DNA of 26,503 nt from CAYUTA01 sp964447605. Its GTDB lineage: Bacteria; Bacillota; Clostridia; Christensenellales; CAG-138. A program made the translations under genes and the position numbers. The stretch is from positions 1-26,503 of the forward strand of contig CAYUTA010000034.1 in the NCBI GenBank assembly GCA_964447605.1, in the 5' to 3' direction. Under the pieces are notes generated by a model, which saw nothing but the letters and a program-made list of their open reading frames with translations, searched no databases and was not told where the DNA came from. Numbering within the stretch: the stretch's first letter is position 1; each line of letters starts with the position of its first letter. This document shows positions 6,862 to 14,321 of the stretch, one piece after another.

Positions 6862-7625
6862 TCATCCAACTCGTCGATATAGTGATACGCGGCGTCATCG
6901 TCTAAAAACTGTCCCGCGCTAATGGAGATCGGCGTAAACGGCGCGCTTTGTCTCAAACGGATTTCACCATGCGCGATCATTTCCAGCAACGCCATGAACG
7001 TAACGATCATCTCCAGCTTCTCTGCATGTGCATCAAACAGCTCTTCAAAGGAAATTTGCCGTTTATCGGTGAGCACCGCGCGAATTTTAACCATTTGGCG
7101 ACGCACGGTATACGCATCCGGCCGGACGTGGTTGCTGAAGCGCGGCGCATCCGGCTCCGGCTCCCTGCGCTTAAGCAGCGTCAGGAATACAGAAAACAGC
7201 CCGTCCATGTCCGCGCCGTCAAGTTCAATGCTCTTAGGCGGCAACGGCACGTCCTCCGGCAGCCGGGTATAGCTGGCCTTTGCGGCTTCAAACAGGTGTT
7301 GAAGCTGCGCGCTGGCCTCCTTAAACGCTTTATACTCGCGCAGCTGGCGGATCAGCAACGCCTCCGGATCCTCTTCCTCCTCATCCTCCCTGGGCGGGCG
7401 CGGAAGGAGTTGCCGGGATTTAATGTATAGAAGCGTAGCGGCCATCGTTAAAAATTCGCTGGCCGTATCCATGTCCAGCTCGTCCACCTCGCTCATATAG
7501 GCAAGGTATTGTGACGTGATCTCCGAAACGAAGATATCCTTAATATCCAGCTCCGACTGTGCGATCAGATGCAGCAACAGGTCCAGCGGACCTTCAAACT
7601 GTTCAAGCTTAACGCGGTAGGCCAT
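6858..7625 (-). CDS. scpA: Segregation and condensation protein A (kleisin)
   Basis: A 255-residue kleisin that bridges SMC heads and binds ScpB. The N-terminal segment VKLEQFEGPLDLLLHLIAQ is diagnostic, followed by the SMC-neck helix region (DIKDIFVSEITSQYLAYM), a variable acidic linker (PPREDEEEEDPE), and a C-terminal winged helix. The ribosome site is fused to the upstream stop codon: TAGGAGGG ends the protease gene and leads to the ATG at 7625. This is part of the protease-scpA-scpB operon driven from the promoter at 8320-8348. Confidence 0.95.
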   Translation of the reverse strand: MAYRVKLEQFEGPLDLLLHLIAQSELDIKDIFVSEITSQYLAYMSEVDELDMDTASEFLTMAATLLYIKSRQLLPRPPREDEEEEDPEALLIRQLREYKAFKEASAQLQHLFEAAKASYTRLPEDVPLPPKSIELDGADMDGLFSVFLTLLKRREPEPDAPRFSNHVRPDAYTVRRQMVKIRAVLTDKRQISFEELFDAHAEKLEMIVTFMALLEMIAHGEIRLRQSAPFTPISISAGQFLDDDAAYHYIDELDE

Positions 7626-7634
7626 ACCGCCCTC

Positions 7635-8291
7635 CTAAAAAAGGCTGATGAACGCATGGGCCAGGCCTAAAAATCCGCTCATGACGCCGTTCACAAGATA
7701 GCTTAGCACGTTTCCAATTACACCGGTAAGCAGCAGTATGATCAGGATATATTGACCGTATTGGCGCATAAACAAGAAGAACCGCGGGATACGGTGCCCC
7801 AGCAGGCATTCTAAAACATGCGAGCCGTCCAGCGGGTAAAAGGGCAGCAGGTTGAAAACCGCAAGGGAGAGGTTGATGGATATAATGGCGTAGAAGATCA
7901 TCATAAACGCCTCGTTTGCCCAAAGATTCAGTTTGAGCACCCCAATATAGAGGAGAAACGAGAACACGAAGGCCACAAGGAGATTCATGGCAATGCCCGC
8001 TACGGATACAATGATCTCATCGCGCTTATAATTTTTAAAATTGCGCGTGTTGACCGGCACGGGTCTGGCCCATCCAAAGCCGACCAGCAGCAGACAGATA
8101 AAACCAAAAATATCAACGTGCGCAAGGGGATTCATCGTCATACGCCCAAGATTTTTGGCAGTTGGATCCCCCAGTTTGTACGCGGCGTAAGCATGCGCCC
8201 ATTCATGCACCGTCAGTCCAATGAGGATGGCGGGCAGCACATAGAGAATTTGCAGCGGATTGCTGAACAGGTTTTGCAGGCGTGAAAACAA
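7635..8291 (-). CDS. Site-2 protease family (M50) membrane metalloprotease
   Basis: A 218-residue polytopic membrane protein of the short M50 group (YwhC-like), commonly found next to scpA in Firmicutes. The zinc motif H29-E30-W-A-H33 lies in the first membrane helix region, and the third-ligand motif N-L-L-P-F-Y-P-L-D155-G lies in the later helix. There are about five hydrophobic segments. The start is taken as TTG at 8291, because AAGGAG lies seven bases upstream and a good promoter lies just before it. The open frame reaches back to 8348, but that would overlap the promoter. The substrate is unknown; the family does intramembrane proteolysis. Confidence 0.88.
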   Translation of the reverse strand: MFSRLQNLFSNPLQILYVLPAILIGLTVHEWAHAYAAYKLGDPTAKNLGRMTMNPLAHVDIFGFICLLLVGFGWARPVPVNTRNFKNYKRDEIIVSVAGIAMNLLVAFVFSFLLYIGVLKLNLWANEAFMMIFYAIISINLSLAVFNLLPFYPLDGSHVLECLLGHRIPRFFLFMRQYGQYILIILLLTGVIGNVLSYLVNGVMSGFLGLAHAFISLF

Positions 8292-8319
8292 ATCGTCGCT
8301 CCTTTTCCGTAATATTGCT

Positions 8320-8348
8320 ATTATAGTGGAAAGTGCGGCGGGATGCAA
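8320..8348 (-). promoter_or_regulatory. Putative sigma-A promoter of the protease-scpA-scpB operon
   Basis: On the - strand, TTGCAT (8348-8343), a 17-base spacer and a perfect TATAAT (8325-8320). Transcription would start near 8313 and give a leader of about 22 bases to the TTG start at 8291. The rest of the 8292-8624 gap holds no gene I can support, only small hairpins without T-runs. Confidence 0.6.
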
Positions 8349-8624
8349 CTCATACCGGTTTTTCCTTTTTAGAAATACGGTACATGCCGCGCCAGTCTAA
8401 GCAATATAATCTTGAAGGCGTACTACAAGACGCCGCAGCGCCGCCAGCTTCCTTGCATCGCAAAGGTTGCGCCTTTAAAAACGCGCAGACCGAAAACAGC
8501 GCTCTATTTGGATGAAGTACAAGCAACAAGAAGAAGGCGTGGCGGCGCGCAGCTGAATAGATGATGACACAGCGCTCCCACAAAGTCCGCTGCTTTCGGC
8601 GGATTCGGAATACATTGGTGCAGG

Positions 8625-9767
8625 CTAAGCCACAAACAGCCCGGCAATGCGCAGCAGGATATCCCGCATACCGAACGCCTCCACCTCATGCGCAGGGTAC
8701 AGCGGCATGATAAGAACCTCCTCGCCGGACTCGCTCAAAAACGTAACGCTGCCCACCGCCTCGTCGGGCAACAGCGGAGCCTTTAGATATTCCGGCAGGT
8801 CCAGCTGCTTGGTCAGCTTGCCCTGCGTCGATTCCAGCACGACCGTCTGCGTTTTTTCCGGCACAAGATCAACGGTCTTAACATTGCCGTCGCGCACGGG
8901 AACTGCGGTTACAAAGGGCGTCTGCGCGCTGGCAAGCGTTTCTGCACGGAAATTGGCAAAGCCGTAATCGAGCAATGCCACCGCCCCCGCCGTTCTCCGG
9001 ACTGCGCTCTGCGCGCCGATGACAACCGCGATCAACTGCGTCCCGCCGCGCTGCACGCTGAACACGCCGCTGTAGCCATCCGTTGGCGATGAACCGGTCA
9101 GAAGGCCGCTGCATCCGGAATAGTTCTTCAGCAGACGGTTGGCGTTGACCAGCTCTGTTTCACGCCCGTCCGGATGTGCGATCCGGTCAAGATACAGCGC
9201 GCAATATTTGGAGAAGGTTCCGCTTGATTGCGCCGCCGCCCCCAGTACCGCAAGTTCCCACGGAGCAAACTGTAGGTTTGTACCCAGCGCATCGGTCGCG
9301 GTCTTGTTCAGCCCAAGCTGCCGCAGCGTAACGTTGATATTATCCGCAAACACACTCTCCGAACCAAAAGCGTTTTCGCCCAGCGCCATGATCGCATCGC
9401 CCGCGGAAATCATCACGGCAGCTTTAATCAGTTCGCTTGCGGCGATCTGCTCCCCGCCTTCTAAAAATGCCGTCGGCCCCGTGATGGAGTCCGCATGCCG
9501 GCTGACCTGCATTAGGGTGGATTCGGTAATCAATCCATCGTCAAACGCCTGTGCAAGCGTTAAAATCGCCGGCAGTTTGCTTAGTCCCGCCACTGCGTAT
9601 GAGGTATCCGCCTCCTTGGCCCAAAGGCGCGTGCCCGTCTGCAACTCCATGAGCACAGCGGCGCGCAGATCGTCGGTCTCTGACAGGGTCGCCTGCTCGG
9701 CAAACGCAACGAACGGCATGGTCATAATGATCATGACAAGCAGCATGACCGCAATCTGTTTTTTCAT
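8625..9767 (-). CDS. DacF-like D-alanyl-D-alanine carboxypeptidase homologue lacking the active site
   Basis: A 380-residue exported protein of the S11 penicillin-binding-protein family, by overall pattern: signal peptide (1-23), the SYAVAGLSK block, the SAGDAIMALGE block, NANRLLKNYSGCSGLLTG, and a C-terminal beta domain ending in an amphipathic tail (GMRDILLRIAGLFVA). Active enzymes trim D-Ala from peptidoglycan. Here the three catalytic motifs are altered: SxxK has Gly61 in place of the nucleophile Ser (Lys64 kept), SxN is S121-A-G123, and KTG is L223-T-G. Catalysis by the normal route is not credible. The reading frame is intact and full length, so it is probably an expressed pseudo-enzyme. 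ATG 9767 is preferred over TTG 9773. The gene occupies the usual dacF position after deoB-punA, with a flotillin gene between. Confidence 0.82.
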   Translation of the reverse strand: MKKQIAVMLLVMIIMTMPFVAFAEQATLSETDDLRAAVLMELQTGTRLWAKEADTSYAVAGLSKLPAILTLAQAFDDGLITESTLMQVSRHADSITGPTAFLEGGEQIAASELIKAAVMISAGDAIMALGENAFGSESVFADNINVTLRQLGLNKTATDALGTNLQFAPWELAVLGAAAQSSGTFSKYCALYLDRIAHPDGRETELVNANRLLKNYSGCSGLLTGSSPTDGYSGVFSVQRGGTQLIAVVIGAQSAVRRTAGAVALLDYGFANFRAETLASAQTPFVTAVPVRDGNVKTVDLVPEKTQTVVLESTQGKLTKQLDLPEYLKAPLLPDEAVGSVTFLSESGEEVLIMPLYPAHEVEAFGMRDILLRIAGLFVA

Positions 9768-9850
9768 ACGCAAAAGCCCCCCGTTTCTGCAAAAACCTAT
9801 GCAAAACCAGGGGGATGTATGACAAGTTACGGCACAAACGGCGTTTCAGG

Positions 9851-9889
9851 CAGCCGGTCCGCCTCTTAACGTCGGGGAGAAACCGGCTG
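9851..9889. repeat. Inverted repeat between flotillin and dacF-like genes
   Basis: CAGCCGGT (9851-9858) and ACCGGCTG (9882-9889) are perfect reverse complements separated by 23 bases. On the + strand a T5 run follows (9894-9898); on the - strand, the coding direction of both flanking genes, none does. It may stabilise or attenuate the flotillin transcript. The role is unproven. Confidence 0.4.
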
Positions 9890-9959
9890 TGCAGTTTTTC
9901 AAGCCGTGCGCTTGTAGGCAAATCAAGCGAAAGGACACCTGCAATTGGCCGCAAACATT

Positions 9960-11402
9960 TTATTCTGCGGCCGGTTGTCCGCTTTCCTGCGCAGGCTGCG
10001 GCGGCGGACATTCGGGCGTTATGCACGCCTGCGGCGTTTGCATGGATTTGCCTGCCATCATGCCCATCAGCAATGCGGCAAGGTCGATCCCGGTCGATTC
10101 TTTCATGCCCTCCATGAGCTGGTTCGTGCTGCCGACGACGTCCTTGATCAGCTTGGTCGCATTGCCGTCGCCGTACATCACGATTTTATCGGTCTTAGCA
10201 AGCGGAATCGCCGCGTTTTTCACAATCTCGGGCATGGCGGCAAGATACATCTCGAGCACGGAAGCTTCGCCCATCTTCTTTTGCGCAAGCGCTTTTTTCT
10301 CAATGGCCTCGGCCTCGGCAAGGCCTTTGGCGCGGATGCCGGCGGCTTGCTGCTCCATGTAATACCGCTCGGCCTCGGCCTGCGCGCGGCGCGCTTCAGC
10401 CTGCATCTCCGCTTCATACCTTTGTGCGTCCGCTTCCTTCTGCCGCTTAATCAACTCCGCCTCGGCGTCTTTTTCCGCCTTATACTTCATTGCGTCGGCC
10501 TGCTTGCGCACCTCCGCGTCAAGCTGGCGCTCCTTGAGCGCAATTTCCTTTTCCGCAAGCTCGGCCTCCTTTTCCCTGCGTGCGATATCGGCGTTTACAC
10601 GGCCGATTTCAATGCTCTTGCGCTGCGTTTCCTGCTGGATTGCGTAGGCGGCGTCGGCCTCCGCTTTTTTCGTGTCGGACTTGACCATCATATCCGCCTG
10701 CTCAACGGCAAGCTCGGCATTCTGCGCGGCAATCTTCTTTTCCGCCATAACGCGCACCGCGTTTGCCTCCTCCTGCGCGTTGGCCGTTGCGATAGAGATG
10801 TCCCTCTGCGCGTTGGCCTTGGCAATCTGGGCGTTTTTGCGGATCTGCTCCACGTTATCAATACCCATGTTCTCAATCGTACCGGCGTTGTCCTTGAAAT
10901 TCTGGATGTTGAAGTTGACCACTTCTATCCCCAGTTTTTCCATATCGGGAACAACGTTTTCCGTAATCTTTTTGGCAACGCCCTGCCGATCCTGAACCAT
11001 CTCCTTAAGCCCGACGGAACCGACGATCTCGCGCATGTTCCCTTCAAGCACCTGGGTCACAAGGCTTACAAGCTCCGGCTGGCGCATGCCGAGCAATGCC
11101 TCGGCTGCGCGCTCCAAAAGCTCTGCCTTTGAGGATATCTTAATGTTGGCGACACCGTCTACCGCAACATTGATAAACTCATTGGTCGGCACCGCCTCCG
11201 AAGTCTTGACGTCCACCTGCATGACCTTGAGCGACAGTTTGTCGATCCGTTCTAAAAACGGGATGCGCCAACCGGCTTTTCCAATCAGAATACGACGCTT
11301 TCCAAGGCCGGAAATGATATAGGCCGTATCCGGCGGCGCTTTCATGTAGCCCAAGATCAACAGCACGAATACGAGCACAGCGGGAATTATCCAAAGCAGC
11401 AT
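9960..11402 (-). CDS. Flotillin-like SPFH domain membrane scaffold protein (FloT-type)
   Basis: A 480-residue protein matching the flotillin layout: N-terminal membrane segment (about 2-20), SPFH/Band 7 domain (about 25-200), then a long Ala/Glu-rich coiled coil with many A-E-A and K-E-A repeats (about 200-400), and a hydrophobic C-terminal patch before a Pro/Gln-rich tail containing two Cys. Flotillins organise membrane microdomains and membrane fluidity. The ATG at 11402 is preceded by AAGGAGG with ideal spacing, so I reject a longer frame to 11450. The gene has its own extended -10 promoter downstream of a terminator, so it is an independent unit. The NfeD/YuaF partner often found next to flotillins is not adjacent. 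Confidence 0.9.
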   Translation of the reverse strand: MLLWIIPAVLVFVLLILGYMKAPPDTAYIISGLGKRRILIGKAGWRIPFLERIDKLSLKVMQVDVKTSEAVPTNEFINVAVDGVANIKISSKAELLERAAEALLGMRQPELVSLVTQVLEGNMREIVGSVGLKEMVQDRQGVAKKITENVVPDMEKLGIEVVNFNIQNFKDNAGTIENMGIDNVEQIRKNAQIAKANAQRDISIATANAQEEANAVRVMAEKKIAAQNAELAVEQADMMVKSDTKKAEADAAYAIQQETQRKSIEIGRVNADIARREKEAELAEKEIALKERQLDAEVRKQADAMKYKAEKDAEAELIKRQKEADAQRYEAEMQAEARRAQAEAERYYMEQQAAGIRAKGLAEAEAIEKKALAQKKMGEASVLEMYLAAMPEIVKNAAIPLAKTDKIVMYGDGNATKLIKDVVGSTNQLMEGMKESTGIDLAALLMGMMAGKSMQTPQACITPECPPPQPAQESGQPAAE

Positions 11403-11440
11403 AGAGGCCTCCTTTACAACGCCTGAATTTGATTGTGATA

Positions 11441-11449
11441 AGTATACCA
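11441..11449 (-). promoter_or_regulatory. Extended -10 promoter of the flotillin gene
   Basis: On the - strand TGGTATACT (11449-11441) is an extended -10 element (TGn plus TATACT). The -35 region is only a T-run, shared with the upstream terminator. Transcription near 11434 gives a leader of about 32 bases to the ATG at 11402. Confidence 0.5.
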
Positions 11450-11462
11450 TACAACCATCCGT

Positions 11463-11492
11463 AAAAAAAGATGCGGCAACATTTCGCGCCGC
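11463..11492 (-). terminator. Intrinsic terminator after punA
   Basis: On the - strand GCGGC (11492-11488) and GCCGC (11477-11473) form a GC stem with a 10-base loop, followed within a few bases by seven T (11469-11463). It starts eight bases after the punA stop and should end the deoB-punA transcript before the flotillin promoter. Confidence 0.7.
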
Positions 11493-11499
11493 TTCCAGA

Positions 11500-12330
11500 T
11501 TAAAACACGCCTTGCACGATCATATCCACAAGGCTTGTAAAGCGCCGGCCTGCCGCGGCGGCCGTCTGCTGTACCTCTTCATGCGTCAGCGGCTGATCGA
11601 GGATTCCCGCCGCCATGTTCGTTATCAGGGATACGCCGAGCGTCCTGATGCCACAATGCGCCGCGACAATCGCCTCCGGCACGGTGGACATGCCGACGGC
11701 GCTTGCACCAAGCGTCCGTGCCATGCGAATTTCCGCCGGCGTTTCAAACGTCGGGCCCGAAAACATCATGTAAACGCCCTGTTTCAGATCGATGCCGTTT
11801 TCCCCGGCAAGCCTGAGCGCCCGCGCGCGCAACTCCCGGTCATAGACGTTGCTTTGATCCGGAAACCGCGTGCCGTATGCGTCGTCGTTCGGCCCAATGA
11901 GCGGGTTGCCGCCGGAGTAATTGATGTGGTCGGCGATCAGCATCAGGTCACCGGGGGAAAACGCAAGATTGACGCCGCCCGCCGCGTTGGTCAGCAGCAG
12001 GTGCGTAACCCCAAGCCGCTTCATGGTGCGCACGCCGATGGCAAGCGTGCTTTGCGGATATCCCTCATAATAGTGGAAGCGTCCCTGCATGGCGACGACG
12101 GTTTTCCCAAACAGTTCGCCTGCGACAAACCGCCCCTTATGTCCCGGCACGCTCGAATGCGGATAGTCGGGAATCTCAGAATAATCGAGCGTGCGCATGT
12201 TTTTCACACGCTCGGCATAACCGCCCAAACCGGACCCAAGGATCAGGCCGATGCGGCAGCTTTTTCCGCAGATGGGCGCAAGTCTGTCTACCGCCGCGCC
12301 GATCACGCGCTCATTTTCAATTTGCAGCAT
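11500..12330 (-). CDS. punA: Purine nucleoside phosphorylase (trimeric type)
   Basis: A 276-residue member of the trimeric PNP/MTAP family, which splits inosine and guanosine (and deoxy forms) with phosphate into base and (deoxy)ribose-1-phosphate. Motifs: phosphate-binding GSGLGG (32-37), GRFHYYEGY (83-91), LTNAAGGVN (113-121), MFSGPTFETPAE (189-200), GMSTVPEAIVA and the base-binding Asn238 in LITNMAAG. The ribosome site GAGAGG precedes the ATG, and only 12 bases separate it from deoB, whose enzyme converts the sugar-1-phosphate product to the 5-phosphate. The two therefore form a nucleoside salvage operon. An intrinsic terminator follows. Confidence 0.94.
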   Translation of the reverse strand: MLQIENERVIGAAVDRLAPICGKSCRIGLILGSGLGGYAERVKNMRTLDYSEIPDYPHSSVPGHKGRFVAGELFGKTVVAMQGRFHYYEGYPQSTLAIGVRTMKRLGVTHLLLTNAAGGVNLAFSPGDLMLIADHINYSGGNPLIGPNDDAYGTRFPDQSNVYDRELRARALRLAGENGIDLKQGVYMMFSGPTFETPAEIRMARTLGASAVGMSTVPEAIVAAHCGIRTLGVSLITNMAAGILDQPLTHEEVQQTAAAAGRRFTSLVDMIVQGVF

Positions 12331-12342
12331 ATCCGTTTCCTC

Positions 12343-13518
12343 TCAAACCTTCCAGATTTCTTTTAAGAATGATTTGCCCGTGCGCCAGCGCTCCCCCGTC
12401 AGGTATTCATAGACCGTTGCGCCGATATCGGCAAAGCTCGTGCGCGTACCGAGGTTTGCGTTCTTCCGAACATGCGCGCCTGCGACAACCAGCGGAATAT
12501 ATTCGCGGGAATGATCCGTGCTGCTTGTGGTTGGATCGCAACCATGGTCGGCGGTAATCATCAAAACGTCGCCCTCACGCAGAGCGGACAGCATTTCCGG
12601 CAACGCCGCATCAAATTGCTCCAGCGCTTCGGCATAACCGTCAACATTATTTCGATGACCATAGAGCATATCAAAATCCACCAGGTTTGAAAAGATAAAA
12701 TCACCCGTATCCTGACGGATGAATTTGAGCGTTGACTGAATGCCGGCTTCATTGTTGCGCGTGTGATCCACGATGGTCACGCCGCGATGGCAAAAAATAT
12801 CTTCGATTTTGCCGATGCCGACAACATCAAGCCCGCGGGCGTCAAGCGCGTCGAGAATCGTATCGGAAAACGGTTCCATGGCATAATCCTTCCGATTCTC
12901 CGTACGCGTATATTGCCCGTCCGCCCCCAGAAAGGGGCGTGCGATGACACGGCCCACCAGATAATCGCCCGTTAACATTTCGCGCGCGATTTCACAGATG
13001 CGGTACAGTTCCCCAAGCGGAATGACCTTTTCATGCGCGGCCACCTGAAAGACACTGTCGGCCGAGGTGTATACGATGGGTTGTCCGGTTTTAACATGTT
13101 CGTCGCCCAGCTCATTGATAATCGCCGTGCCGGACGCAACACAGTTGCCCAGTATCTTTCTGCCGATGCGCTTTTCATACGCTTCGATCAGTTCCGCGGG
13201 AAAACCGTTTGGATAGGTGCGAAACGGTTTGGCAAGCGGCAGCCCCGCCATCTCCCAGTGCCCACAGGTGGTGTCCTTGGCCGCGGTCTGCTCCGCGCAG
13301 CGGCCAAAGGCGCCCTCCGCCGCGCCGTTATGCTGCGGCAGCCGGCTGTCCTCAATATGCGACAATCCCAGTTTATACAGGTTTGGCAACTCCAGCCTGC
13401 CGCGCACGGCATAGATATTGCCCAACGTATGCGACCCCGCGTCTCCGTAATCCGAGGCATCCGGCAGCGCGCCGATGCCCACGCTGTCCAGCACGATCAA
13501 TATCACCCGTTTTTTCAT
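12343..13518 (-). CDS. deoB: Phosphopentomutase
   Basis: A 391-residue enzyme of the alkaline phosphatase superfamily, interconverting (deoxy)ribose-1-phosphate and 5-phosphate. The N-terminal metal motif ILIVLDSVGIGALPDA, the phospho-acceptor Thr83 in KDTTCGHWEM (equivalent to Thr85 of the Bacillus enzyme), VGRVIARPF, NLVDFDMLYGHR and the C-terminal metal cluster TADHGCDPTTSSTDHSREY are all present. ATG 13518 with GAGGTGGG upstream is chosen; a longer open frame to 13659 has no support. It lies 12 bases before punA. The 157-base region upstream probably contains its promoter, but I could not identify a convincing one. Confidence 0.95.
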   Translation of the reverse strand: MKKRVILIVLDSVGIGALPDASDYGDAGSHTLGNIYAVRGRLELPNLYKLGLSHIEDSRLPQHNGAAEGAFGRCAEQTAAKDTTCGHWEMAGLPLAKPFRTYPNGFPAELIEAYEKRIGRKILGNCVASGTAIINELGDEHVKTGQPIVYTSADSVFQVAAHEKVIPLGELYRICEIAREMLTGDYLVGRVIARPFLGADGQYTRTENRKDYAMEPFSDTILDALDARGLDVVGIGKIEDIFCHRGVTIVDHTRNNEAGIQSTLKFIRQDTGDFIFSNLVDFDMLYGHRNNVDGYAEALEQFDAALPEMLSALREGDVLMITADHGCDPTTSSTDHSREYIPLVVAGAHVRKNANLGTRTSFADIGATVYEYLTGERWRTGKSFLKEIWKV

Positions 13519-13675
13519 AATTGCCCACCTCTTTTGTTCAAAATATCGTGATCCAGTTGCAATCCACATATATGCAGGAAACCGCTTCTGCAAATGCAGC
13601 GATGTCCTTTCATCACAAATTGGCCCTGCATGCGCTCTGCTGTCATTTAAGTGTACCACCAGGACCGGCCGCGCG

Positions 13676-14272
13676 TCAATTGAACAGCTTGCTCAGGCAA
13701 TGCAGGCACGAAAGCGTTGTCGAAAGCGTGCTGAGCGCCGCCAGTGCGGCGTATGGGATGACAGCCGTCATCAGCAGTTCCAGTCGTCCGGCCTGGCGTA
13801 CAGGCGCATCACGCTTGCCACGCTCCAGGGCGAGCAGGGCAATATAGACATATAACGGAAGCAGCACAAGCATCGGCAGCAGAACCGTCAGCCAGGCCGT
13901 GCCGACATATCCGAGCGCAAACAGCGTACCGGCCGCTCCAAGCTGCATTCCCCACGCCATCCCCTGCAGCAGCACAGCGACCGCCCACAGCGGCAAAAGA
14001 GCGCGCCGCAGGCCTGATATGTAGATAACCGCACCATATACAAGCGGCGGCAGCAGCGCATACACCAGCATAAGTACAGGACGGTAATGCGGCCTGGCCA
14101 TGTGCGTCAGACCGCTTATCAACGCCTGCGCCTGCGCGTCATATACGCTTGCAAATACCGCGCGGCCAATCAGCGCGCCGAAGACCGCCAGACAGCAAAA
14201 ACAGACGCAACCGAGCGGATTGCGGGAGAACGGGTTGTTTTGCTTGGAAACCAGCAATGGGAAAGTCCGCAT
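13676..14272 (-). CDS. SpoIIM-like polytopic membrane protein
   Basis: A 198-residue protein with about five membrane segments and a basic N-terminus. The pattern resembles SpoIIM (DUF95): an N-terminal segment FFCLAVFGALIG-type helix after PFSRNP, a middle LLPPLVYGA helix, then a Gly-rich run QGMAWGMQLGAAGTLFALGY followed by WLTVLLPMLVLLPLYVYIAL. These correspond to the RGF..GFT..G..G and LPQN-type regions of SpoIIM, although the exact signatures are degenerate. SpoIIM is part of the SpoIIDMP engulfment peptidoglycan-remodelling complex. Position next to deoB-punA also fits the clostridial spoIIM locus, but xerD, often between them, is absent. The family call is moderate; the ribosome site is weak. 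Confidence 0.55.
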   Translation of the reverse strand: MRTFPLLVSKQNNPFSRNPLGCVCFCCLAVFGALIGRAVFASVYDAQAQALISGLTHMARPHYRPVLMLVYALLPPLVYGAVIYISGLRRALLPLWAVAVLLQGMAWGMQLGAAGTLFALGYVGTAWLTVLLPMLVLLPLYVYIALLALERGKRDAPVRQAGRLELLMTAVIPYAALAALSTLSTTLSCLHCLSKLFN

Positions 14273-14321
14273 GCTTCAATTTATGCCGGCTTGTACACAC
14301 CTATGCGCAGGGACGGCAGGT

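Noticed and set aside
8333..8515. 60-codon + strand frame (and the overlapping - strand frames to 8689)
   Set aside because: No ribosome site and no recognisable features; the + frame overlaps a strong - strand promoter.
9851..9898. Inverted repeat with T5 as a + strand terminator
   Set aside because: No + strand gene lies upstream to be terminated, and the loop is long; listed only as a repeat.
9945..11132. 395-codon open frame on the + strand opposite the flotillin gene
   Set aside because: It is antisense to a well-recognised flotillin, has no ribosome site, and its composition is the expected by-product of GC-rich, Ala/Glu-rich codons on the other strand.
11512..12366. 284-codon + strand frame opposite punA
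   Set aside because: Antisense to a clear phosphorylase; no family features and Arg/His/Cys-rich shadow composition.
12343..13659. Longer DeoB beginning at 13659
   Set aside because: The extra 47 codons lack homology; GAGGTGGG before ATG 13518 and the family N-terminus fix the start.
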